A stretch of DNA of 60,000 nucleotides from Membranipora membranacea (Eukaryota; Bryozoa; Gymnolaemata; Cheilostomatida; Membraniporidae), in the NCBI GenBank assembly GCA_914767715.1, contig OU612073.1, positions 19,284,001 through 19,344,000 on the forward strand. Direction: 5' to 3'. Positions 11,886 through 22,536 of the stretch are shown here, in pieces. A program made the position numbers and the translations under genes. The notes beneath the pieces are model-generated. The model was given only the letters and a program-made list of their open reading frames with translations, did not search any database and was not told the DNA's origin. Numbering within the stretch: position 1 is the first letter of the stretch; every line of letters begins with the position of its first letter.

Positions 11886-12159
11886 AATACACAGGAACCT
11901 GGTTTAACGTTATTTATATTAATTTTATTAATTTATTTATGAAACTTTACACTAAACTAACTCACTGAGTTAGTTAATTTTATTTAAAAATTTCTCTGAT
12001 AGTATTGTCATTTTAAACTTGTCTCTCTCTTTGACTCATTTCCACATGTGTAGATTTGACAGATCACTTAGTAGTGTATCCCTTACGGCCTATGATATAA
12101 GGCTTGTCATTTTGATTATTTCATTGTAGGCTTGTTGTTGTTGTCTATAGTGTGTGCTT

Positions 12160-12219
12160 GGGTTTTTTGCAGGGAATAAAGGGAAACAAATATAACCAAG
12201 GACAGGAAAATCATTCAAC
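12160..12219 (+). promoter_or_regulatory. Acceptor and short leader before the JmjC gene
   Basis: GGGTTTTTTGCAG ends at 12172 and looks like a strong 3' splice site; 47 bases of leader then precede the ATG at 12220. No TATA-like core promoter is evident next to it. Confidence 0.5.
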
Positions 12220-15200
12220 ATGATGTTTACGACAAGATGTGTTTGTGTTCTACTCTGTCTACAATCATTTCTCAACCTCATATCTGCTGCCGAAGGCGAC
12301 ATAAAACAGAAGATTGCATTCGGAGCAGGGAACCCTCCCTCAGTCCATGTACCTATTGTGGAAGCGGAGCAAAGTATATCCAGTAAAAAATTCTTCACAG
12401 ATTATGTGAAGCCGCAGAGTGTTGTTTTATTCCGTGGTGCCATTAAACACTCACGTGCCTTCACTCACTGGAGCGATGATTACTTCCTTGGTCTAACAGA
12501 CGTACCAGCTGACCACACTGTGCTCATCGAGAGCCGTAAGAAAGAAAATAGAACAAGTCCTCCGTCTTACATGTCATTCAAAGAATTTGTGAAGATATAT
12601 AACCTAACGGATCAGTACATGGTCGATGGGGTACCTTCCTTCCTAAGGTGAGTGATAGCTCAGCGATATACAATATATTCCTGAGTAGTCAAGAGAACTA
12701 TCACTATCATCTACACAAGAGTAGTTGTAGGTAGTTATAGAGACTGATGTGAGGATACAGTCAAATGAAATTTTACACAGTATTGGACCTTTCCCCTTGT
12801 TTTTTTACGCTACAGAGTTTCTCTTCTGTTTTAGGCTTATAGCAGCATTCTGCATCAGATGTATAGGCCTTAGCTATGGAATTTTATGTGGTTTTGATAC
12901 ATATATTTGTTCTTGCTGTTCTATATGTTCTTTTCTCCTTGTTTGTATAGAAAAGATTACAATTTACCACATCATCTTCAGTGTGATCAGTTGATGAAAG
13001 ATATCATTGTAGAGACGGTAAGTTAGACTTCCATCTGACTGGCTCCGTTTCGATAGTATCAGCTATGGCCTCTTGTAGTGTTGCTGACTGCTTAGAAATT
13101 TAAATAATTTTTATATTTTATTTGATATTTACCAATCCAAGTTCACAATAGACTGCAGAAAATGTAAACATAGTCGATACCTGTTCAGCTCAAATGCAAG
13201 CAGGAAAGCTAATTATTATTTTTGGATGATGTAGTCTGATGTACTTTCAACATATGATGTTATATTATATTTCAGTTTATGTGGTTTAGTAGCGGTGGCA
13301 CATCGTCAGTAGTACATACGGACTCTGTAGAGAATCTCAATTGTCTTATCGCTGGTACTAAAGATTTTGTGATCGTCCCCTATGAATATAAGGTGAGAAG
13401 AGAATATCCATATTGTATTCACATCCCCTGGGTCCACAGACGCTGAGTCTGCAGCTCAGCAATCTCCCCAACTACAATATACATGAATAAATTAATCAGA
13501 TGGTCATTCGCTATAGGCCATAATAATGTACCAGCAGAGCAGACAGCGCACTTTGTAATCTTGGAGAAGATCAGTAAAACCAGTGGAGACTAAGGTTATG
13601 TCACTGAGGACTGAGCCAAATATCAATGTGGAAACCTGCTGAGCTACTGAATAACAAAAATGTGTCGTATTAGTTGACAACTGAAGTAGAAGTGCTATTT
13701 TTCTCGATATGGAAGTCTGGGTCATTTTGATAGCAATAAATTCTGCAATCAATGGTCTACGGTGATGTTGATAAATGAGTATTATTGTTGAATTGAAAGT
13801 TTTTGTGTATATCATTCGAAAAAGTTGTCATGAGAAATTCTTGAAATATATTGCTCAAGCGCTTGCGATCTGCTCCAAAACACATCAATTCACAGAATTA
13901 CCTTGTGTCGTGACGTAAAAGTCACAGTTAGTCTTATCATTATTCTAAACCAAATAAGATGATGAACTCAATTTCTAAATTTCATCTGTTTTTGTTATGA
14001 TTATATCAATCAATATAATTGTCTTTGATATTTTATCACCGTAATTCTAAGATTTGTAACAGATATAGATTCACATCAATATTGAAATATTAATTAAAAA
14101 CATATCGCACTCACTCCGTAAGCTGTCAAATAACGATGGTGGAAGTTTTTATTTTCCTTTCTTTTATCATATTGGACCATAATAATACTAAACTTGCTAT
14201 ATTTCAGGAGATGGTATTATTTGACCACCCAGAAGGCTCTTACTCAGGTATAGATGTTGATGATGTAGATTATGAGATGTATCCTGGACTGGCTAATGTT
14301 AAGTTTATGCACGCTCATATGGAGGCAGGAGACTGTCTATATATACCATATAAACTGTAAGTCTGCCTATATATAAACTGTAAGTCTGTCTATATATACC
14401 ATATATACTGTAAGTCTGTCTCTATATATACCATATAAACTGTAAGTCTGTCTATATATATACCATATAAACTGTAAGTCTGTCTATATATATACTATAT
14501 AAACTGTAAGTCTGTCTATATATATACTATATAAACTGTAAGTCTGTCTATATATGTACCATATAAACTGTAAGTCTGTCTATATATGTACCATATAAAC
14601 TGTAAATCTGTCTATATTTACCATATAAACTGTAAGTCTGTCTGTATATACCATATAAACTGTAAGTCTGTCCTATATATATACTATATAAACTGTAAGT
14701 CTGTCTGTATATACCAAATGTACTGTAAGTCTGTCTATATATATACCATATAAACTGTAAGTCTGTCTGTATATATACTATATAAACTGTAAGTTTGTCC
14801 TATATATATACTATATATACTGTAAGTCTGTCTGTATATATACCATATAAACTGTAAGTATGTCCTATATATATACTATATAAACTGTAAGTCTGTCTGT
14901 ATATACCATATAAACTGTAAGTTTGTCCTATATATATACCATATAAACTGTAAGTTTGTCCTATATATATACTTTTATTGTCAATCTACAATCATCTTTA
15001 GGAATGTTTTTCATGCAGTGACAGAACAAACAAAAAACTTAAGCGGAGAAAAAAAGAGAATATACACAAGTAATAAAAATTAATAGGATTTAAAGTGTTT
15101 TGATAGTTGTTGTTTAAAATGAGTAAATTTGGTTGCTGAGCGTATCTGAATTGGTAAAGAGTTAAAAGTTGTAGTGATTTTTTGTCTTAATTGATCGCTG

Positions 15201-18200
15201 TGATAATGTAATCGATGTAATATATTGTGGTGATAGGTTGCCATATATGTGGATGCCATATAGCATATGACAAAAGACATACTGGAAATAAAAGTTACGA
15301 GATGATTTACTATCTAGGAATACCCTGCATTTCTGGAATAATGCCAAACTTTTGTTTATTTTGGTGCAAATCTGGTCTACATGATCATCCCATGTCAATG
15401 AGTCATTCAAAGTAAAACCAAGGAGTTTGGTATTGACATTTCGATTAAGTTTTTTATGGTTAATTTTTAGATCTAAATCTAGAGGTGTGGCTCTAGGGGA
15501 GTTGACAGGGTTGTATAAGCATATAGTGAGATTTTTTTATGTTTAACAACATCCTATTATTCCTACACCAATTTTCTATCAAGTGAAGATCAGTATCACA
15601 TAAATCATTAAGTGTATCAAAGTTGTCAGATTTTGACACGAAAACTGTATCGTCAGCGTAGGCAAATGCCTTGGAATATAACGTGTAGGATAAAAGATCA
15701 TTGACGTATATGAGGAATAAACTTGGTGCCAGAATTGAGCCTTGGGGGACATCAATACTCATCAATACTCATCAATACATCATATAACATCAATACTGCA
15801 CGCCATCTCATTGTGACACAAAACATTCAGTTTTTCATATCTTATTATTTTAAGCACAAAGTACTACGTATATATTATAGTACATTAGCCGCTGGAGGGT
15901 CGTCATCTTTTCTTTTACAGATTAATTCTTAATCCAAAAAAATATTCATGTGGCAGTGTATTAGAATTACTTCCTGGATATTATTAGGATGATGAGTATT
16001 ATCATGGACCCTGAATAGTGTAGTATGAGACCTACTGACTCATATCAATGAGTTTTATACTAACGATTATATAGGGAGTGATCACATTTTCTGTCTCTCT
16101 ATAACAGGATACATCAGGTACGGTCATACAACAGGAATATAGCTGTCAATATCTGGTGGGACTCTTTTAAGAATAATGATCTGGATTTAGATAAATGTGA
16201 TAGTGAGTTCGATAGTGACTGGACTCTAGAGAGAGTGGACTTTCTGGGATTTTCTAATCTCGAGGCCTCCCCTGCTATGATCAGGTATATCATACAAACC
16301 TCTATATAAAACTAGCCTTTATAAAACTAGCCTCAATATAAACTTGTTACTCCTTGGTTTTAAACTAGCATTCATATAAACAAGGAGTAACTGTTACTCC
16401 TTGGTATAAAACTAGCCTTTGTATACAGTTTAGTCTTCATATATAACTTGTCTTCATATATAACTAGCCTTCGTTTAAAACTAGCCTTCGTAACTGTTAC
16501 TCCTTGGTATAAAACTAGCCGTCATATATAACTTGCCTTCATATAAAACTATTCCGCTGACTAAGTGATAACTGGTAAGATTATTAAAACTATGTGGTTC
16601 AATAAAACAAACCACATCAGATCAGAATCTTATGAAGAAAAGATGATAATATTATCCAAGGATAACTCCGGGAAGTACAGCCTTGTACACCGGTGGGGTG
16701 GCCTTGTTATTGTTTGTCATGTTATATTACCCCTTTGTGTGTTCTATGCTTTGACCTTACCTCTCACATTAAACAGGACCTTACGTGTATGAGTTATTAC
16801 GTGACCAAACAGATGTGTATTACGTGTCACAAGCTAAACTGCAATAGTTAGAATAAGATAACTATACCAGGAAAAATAACAAGGAAACACTTTAGCTAGC
16901 TCATAACCAGCATCGCCTCAATGCCACTGTAACTCATGTACACAGTAACTAATGGAGTGTTAACTTGTGCCACATTTAAGCTGATGTTATAAAGTGTAGA
17001 GTGACGAATGTTTGATGTTGGTACAGAATGCTGATCAGACATTTTTGTAATTAATTTTAGAGACCATATACAGTCCACAGTAATAGGTGATGGTACCCTG
17101 ACATTCGAGGAGTTTTATCCTAAACTGGGACTAAATGTAAGTCTGCCACCTGTCAACATATGGCAGGGTTGTCATCATGTGGCAGGGGTGTCATCATGTG
17201 TCAGGGGTGTCTTCGTGTAACAGGGGGGGTCATCATGTAACAGGGATAACAGAGGTGGATATTTAACCACTGAGTTATCATATACTTTATAATAATGCAT
17301 GATGAGTAAATGATAACTCTAGGTCTGAAACTGGTATGAACTGATGGTTTAAATTGACAAGTTGGCGTTTGATGTGTCATAGCTTTGTCAAGGTATATAG
17401 ATGGTAAAACAACTAAACCTCTTTATTGGTTAGGAATCTGGTTTGCTGCATCCCTCAGCCCTGTTGTGATGTCCACTCCATCTAATGCTGCGGTTTCTCG
17501 CACTGAGGGATATTTTGTAATTACTGCCATAATCAGATATCATAATGGCAGGTAGCTGTCAGCCTTATTTATGCTGGTACCCAAAAATCTGTCAGGTTAA
17601 GAGCTCACACTATATGATATATCTACAGCCTTATATATGAAGCCTGTACCACTGTTATAATATACCAAAATTTTGACTCAATAGTTGAGACAGATATATC
17701 TGTGAAATAGTTCAGCTCCCACATATTCAGCTCTACTTGCAATCACCATCATCCGCAGATGTTCTCCCTGATGTGCAAAACAAAACACACCATATCCAAA
17801 ATATAAAATAAAAAAATAACTCAATGCATTGAACACAAGTGTTTTGGCAATGCTAATTTAAATTTATGTATGGTTAATAATGTCTTTTTGATGATCATTT
17901 GAGTTTGATGTCTTCGAATCTTATTGATCAAACTTAAGCAAGTGTTTGGTCTGCGTTTGATCTCCCTCTTATATACTAGTATGTAATAACATGACTACAG
18001 CTTGTATACCATAGTGTGTTATAACTTGACCTTTGAAGATTAAAAGAGGCGAATATTATAATTACAGTTATGGATAGAGCTAAATCTACCACATTCAGAT
18101 CCTGAGATTTTTGAGGCTTTACTCGATATTTACAGGAGGGTAAGTCTGCTGCTTATTAGTGGCTACTGCAGCTGTCTAACTCTATAACTGTCTGATTATT

Positions 18201-20718
18201 TACAGCTTCTGACAGACCCAGATTTTAGAGAACATGAGCCTGAACTTTATCAGCAGGTGGTGGAAATGATGCGCGAGGTGAGTCATCAGCCCCTTCCCAC
18301 ACTGACATCGAAATTACGCTACTTAGGATGCGTATCTCTGATCGTTAGAGTCAATTTAGTATGAGAATCTAACATGACCCACCCCTAACTGTTAAAATTA
18401 AACTCCAGTCTTCACACAAAATTCCTGGTGATGGTACTCATGCTAAGGGAATGATTTCACTCTCTATCGATCAGAGTATATGCAATAGTATATCACGTGA
18501 TCATTGAGCCTGCGCACTGATGAGTAGAGTAAGCTATACAGCTCTCCACAGCTCTCGGCAAGCTTAACATGACCAGACTGATAGCATGTGCAGCTGTGCA
18601 TTTGTAGCAGGTGCAACAAATCCTCAAAATATAACTGAAAATTTGACTTGCTAGTCAGCTTTTAGCGATAGTCATCAATTTCCAGCAAATACCAAAATAG
18701 TATCTTTTCATTAATAAAAGCTTGTCATAACTTTCTGTCAGCTAATGCACCATCCGATCAGCAGGCACTCAACTACATCATTGTTGAGAATATCATCATA
18801 ATATAAGCTCCAATAGCAAGATCTGATCATTGTCTGATCAAGTCCTAGTAGAATTAAACATAAATCAATGGGTAGATTATAGTATGATTTCACCTGATCA
18901 CTGTGATGCACAAATCTTTGTGATTCTCCACAGCACAGATTCTAGATTTAACTCTGATCACTTGTGTTTTATGGCTTTAGCTCTTCTGTTTAGTTATGGT
19001 GTAATATTGTGCTATCGGTTATCGGATAATCATAGTGGAAGGCGGCACAACTCTGCCACAGGCTCCTACATTGTTTTAAGTATTGTTTTGCTGATTCCAG
19101 CAAGGCTAGACCTGTATTTGAACCTAGCAAAAAAAACCCACAACTCTCACTACACCAGGCCACCAGGCACTAATAAGGTGATATGGGTGAGCATTCTCTT
19201 AGATGGATCTTGACATCTTGAAGAGGATTTGGCTTGAAATAAATGTTAAAGTGCGAAATCTATCTGTAGTACAGTCAATCATGTGCTTCCCGAAGTGTAA
19301 GATAATTATTTTTGTTCGCTCTTTTCAGGCTTTTGCTATAATAGATACAGACAAAGATGGTAAGATAAACGCAGACGACCTTGAGAGGATGACCCCAGAT
19401 CACTGGGATGAAATCACTACTATATTCAAGGTGAGTTTATCATTGTGTCAAGGTCACTTTTACTAGATAAAAGAATGTGTCGACAAAAAAATATAAGCAG
19501 CTTTGGTGAAGGGTGTTTCATATGTTATCAACATAGAACTAATATAAACTTTTTAAATGCTGAGTGTGGAGGAAGTGTATAATCATAAATCTAGATGTGC
19601 TCCTTACAGTGTTATTCTCTGTACATGAAGTCATCGGCTAGTCTTACACTATGTGATTCGGTGTCATGAATTATCATATTATCCTATACTTGATACTGTA
19701 CTGAGTGTAGTTTAGTAGCTAATACAACGATGCTTAACTCAACGCCAATTTGAGTAGGAGGTAGCTTAGTTGGTTAGAGCGCTTCCCTCTAAAACGCAAG
19801 TGTTGGAGGTCTTGGGTTCGAATCCCGCTGCAGTCTACGACTGCTGGGCTCAATTGACACCTCAGGTGTGCTCCGACCTGCCTACAAACTGAGAGCATCT
19901 TGGCGCCGAATATGGCGGTCGCGCCCTTGAAGCATCTATGAAGTGAAGATTGGGATTATCAAAGCTGTTTCTCCAGCTAATCAGCTTCAAAACAAGCCCA
20001 AAATTGACCTTGTCGGACCACTACAAGCTTTGCTATGAGGCATTGAAGTCGGCCCTTTCAATATTTGCTCGTGAAATCGGAAAGCCTGGGTGTGAGGTCA
20101 CAGCAGGGTTGTCGATCGATATTCGACATTTTTTGTATATGGAACTATTAAAGTGAAAGCAACTTTTTCCCCAACGAAATATGTGTTTCTCTCCTTCAAT
20201 TTCTTGCTTTGGATTAATCTCTATGATGTCATGAGCTACAATGTTGGATTTCATCTCATCTCATCCAATTTTTGCGAAATTACACGAGTCCAAAGTTTTT
20301 AATGGTAGACATATACGCAAAATGTATGTCTATGACATCATATCCCCCTGCGCAAGGGAGCGAGCGTCAGCGAGGCTTAACTTTGATAAGACGTAACTTT
20401 AGCCCTAGTTGGCCAATTGAGCTGTTCTTGGGCTCATTTTAAAGCTTATAAGCTGGAGCAGCTCCTTTGATTATTTTGAGGTTCCACCTATCACGGTTTC
20501 ACCCATCAAGGTGTATGTTATTAAGGGTCAGCTATCCTGGATCAGCTAACACGGTTTCGGCGATCCAGTGTTTAGTTTTCAGAGGAGCGCTGTATAATGA
20601 CTGATATTGATGATTGTAGGAGACAGCAGAATTAGATGAAGAGTTATCCTCCCCACCCCCTAAAGAAGAAGAGACTAACTCCTCACCTTATAATCATCAG
20701 GTTAATGATGAGTTATAA
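12220..20718 (+). CDS. Secretory/ER JmjC-domain oxygenase with EF-hands and C-terminal NDEL
   Basis: Ten exons join in phase to 452 residues: 12220-12647, 12951-13017, 13276-13392, 14208-14356, 16108-16284, 17061-17136, 18068-18139, 18206-18277, 19329-19430 and 20620-20718. Residues 1-25 are a signal peptide with a hydrophobic VCVLLCLQSFLNLISA core. The JmjC fold has HTD (H179, D181) and a distal His in KLIHQVRSYNRNIAVNIWW (H256), the expected Fe(II) ligands, so a 2-oxoglutarate hydroxylase is likely; its substrate is unknown. Exon 9 has a canonical EF-hand loop starting at D392 (DTDKDGKINADD). Exon 6 has a partial one (GDGTLTFEEF). The tail is acidic and Pro-rich and ends in NDEL, close to KDEL/HDEL, which implies the ER lumen. 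Two N-glycosylation sequons are in exon 1. Intron 4 holds a donor-site array and a LINE; intron 9 a SINE. Known relatives are JmjC proteins of the JMJD/FIH-like hydroxylase group; I cannot assign a symbol. Confidence 0.9.
14345..14970 (+). repeat. Minisatellite that amplifies the JmjC exon 4 splice donor, about 20 copies
   Basis: The unit ATACCATATAAACTGTAAGT plus CTGTCTAT recurs about every 27-33 bases. The first copy is the real end of exon 4, coding IPYK and then CT|GTAAGT. Counting CTGTAA gives about 20 copies, nearly all retaining GTAAGT or GTAAGTT-like donors. In the exon's frame every unit reads CTG TAA, so use of any later donor would add an immediate stop. The array ends exactly where the LINE 3' end begins. 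Confidence 0.93.
14971..15775 (-). pseudogene. LINE fragment with internal deletion (same family as 36530-37245)
   Basis: The minus strand reads DVPQGSILAPSLFLIYVNDL and AFAYADDTVFVSKSDN (15765-15493), then NTKLLGFTLNDSLTWDDHVDQI and FYFQYVFCHMLYGI (15410-15230). It then jumps to DQLRQKITTTFNSLPIQIRSATK (15280-15080). Compared with the copy at 36.5 kb, about 270 bases are missing after NLSPQYI. The 3' terminus (ACAATAAAAGTATATAT) abuts the TATATA-rich minisatellite, which suggests insertion into it. It lies within intron 4 of the JmjC gene, antisense to it. Confidence 0.9.
16310..16560. repeat. Intronic repeats: ATAAAACTAGCCTT units with CCAAGGAG hairpins
   Basis: About ten irregular copies of TATAAAACTAGCCTTCATA lie in JmjC intron 5. 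They are interleaved with three GTTACTCCTTGG words and a palindrome at 16381-16403, where CAAGGAGTAA and TTACTCCTTG flank a three-base loop. Confidence 0.85.
18296..18515 (+). repeat. Dispersed repeat family, copy 1
   Basis: About 215 bases resemble 32990-33205 at roughly 80%. Both start CACACTGACAT and share CTGATCGTTAG, ACCCACCCCTAA, TGGTGATGGTACTC-type and CACTCTCTATCGATCAGAG words, and both end near AATAGTATATCACGTGATCA. There is no coding capacity. It is probably a short interspersed or non-autonomous element, located in intron 8 of the JmjC gene. Confidence 0.75.
19755..19955 (+). mobile_element. tRNA-derived SINE in JmjC intron 9
   Basis: GTAGCTTAGTTGGTTAGAGC is a good Pol III A box and GGGTTCGAATCCC a perfect B box 40 bases later. 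The head could almost be a tRNA, but there is no matching acceptor stem. It runs into a further body (GCTCAATTGACACC, GCTCCGACCTGCC, GGCGCCGAATATGGCGG) of about 110 bases. That head-plus-body structure is typical of SINEs. Confidence 0.8.
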
Positions 20719-22536
20719 TAATATCATCACCACTGCTGCTGATGTCACCATCAGTCTCAGTCTCACAACTGTCACAGCTCTCTTTATGTAAGATAATGTG
20801 TGCATGTCTCTCTAGCACTGCAGGAATAACGTCGTGACAATTAGTAGTAAATGATATGTGAGACTCCATTGCCATAAATTGAATCAGTGACTGAGTTTTG
20901 CTATGACTGAACCCTGTTACTATTTCATCGATATGTTGTCTATTATACTATATATATATTATGTTATACTGTTCACTCTGCGAGTTGCTCAGATCTATCA
21001 AATGCTGAGAGTGGAAAACTCCCAATTATCACTTTTGATTTTGATACAGAATTTGATATTTGATTTTAACATTGAGTTTTGATACTGAGTCACTGTTCCA
21101 TCACAGTTAACTCCTAAAAAAACACAATCATATTTTAAAATGGAATCACTTTAAGATAAGAGACTGATATCACCTTACCAATAATTATCCTTCTTATTGT
21201 TTGTTATGATAGATCTGAATCATTATATCGTTGAATTTATAAAGTTATTGTTACAGCAGATTATATGGCCATGTTGATCTTTATTATTGCTATTCTCTTG
21301 GTTTTGGGTTAATGTTATATTATTGTAGATCTTATTATTACAATATGTTATCCAGGCTGAATTGCTCATTCCTTCTAGTATGCAAATAAATAATCGATGC
21401 TGTTAGTCAAGTCTTTTTATGATTCAGGACATTTAGATGGTTTTGGTTAGCTGTCCATTTTTTCTCATGGTTTTGTGCCATTCTCCTTATACCTGTAATT
21501 TCATTTGATGAAAGTTTATATATTTCAAGGGCCAACATTTTAGAGTGGACTCTGTTATTAGAGCTTACTGTACCACACACATAAATACTGGATAATATAT
21601 AATATAGATTATAAGTGATCTGTTAATTTCATTAAATAAATCCTTTTATGCTACCTGATCCTCAGCAAATAGGTTAACCAGCATCATTTCAACGATATGA
21701 TATGCACAACATTATAATTGCTTTAATGAATTTATGTGTAAATTGAATTGCAACTTCAAAGGTATTGAATTTAATTAAATTCAATAGTCAATCTTGAGCA
21801 ATTAACGACAATTAATATTGCGGCCAGCACCCCAATATTGCTGCCCATTTTCTCTCTGTAGGTTAATGAAGATACACATTGGACATTGTGCAGTGAGCCA
21901 TGCAGTGAACTACAGTAGCAGTAGGTGAGGGGATTAGATCGAGATAGTGTTGTTGTACTTTTAGAACACTGTGTTTCCTTGACTTGGTGTACTCAATCTT
22001 TCTCCATTTGTATTCCATCGTGACTTAGATCACATCATTACAGCATTTGTAAGAATTGTGCTTTCAAATATCGGCACACCTGCTGTGAATACTGTTACAG
22101 TTAGTCAGGTCAGTTCTTTAATTCCAACTTGTGTTTGGGAGGGTCTGGCTTGTATTTATAGTTTAGAGTTGTCCTTTCTTACTTATTACACAGATAATAC
22201 AAGGGGCTGATAACTCATAGTGATCATTAAAAAGAAAAAAAAAGTCTTTGACTGTATCAGTCTGTAAAAAGTGATCAGGACACAGCAGCACAGCACACTG
22301 TAGTGAGTACTCATTACAAATATAGTGGTAGATTCCTTGACACAGTGATATCTAATGTACAAACAAATTTAGTGTATAAAAAAGAAAATATAATGTTAAT
22401 TTAAAATTTGCCTTGTAGATTACATCGCGTATGAATCGGATTGAGATATTTCATATTTTAAAAGTCATTGAATGAATGAATAAACGACTCTTTTCTCCGT
22501 GGTTTCATAGCAACTATTGTGTATAATATATCAGAG
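20719..22536. other. Convergent intergenic region between the JmjC and adaptor genes
   Basis: Both neighbours end here (JmjC stop at 20718; minus-strand stop at 22537). The sequence is AT-rich, with AATAAA-type words near 21640 that could serve JmjC 3' processing. No open frame or repeat stands out. Confidence 0.6.

Larger units (their letters stand above)
10141..11990. repeat. Local tandem duplication, each copy carrying a different insertion
   Basis: A segment containing CAAAGTCTGCTTAGTAGAAA occurs at 10141-10212 and again at 11758-11826. The first copy continues at 11644 (AGTAGTACACAGG) after the hAT-like element; the second continues at 11886 after the CCAAGGAG hairpin. The two copies are about 85-90% alike, and each gives the empty-site sequence for the other's insertion. 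Confidence 0.75.

Noticed and set aside
19757-19836. Functional tRNA gene
   Set aside because: A and B boxes are good, but no complementary acceptor stem closes the cloverleaf and a further 110-base body follows; a SINE fits better.
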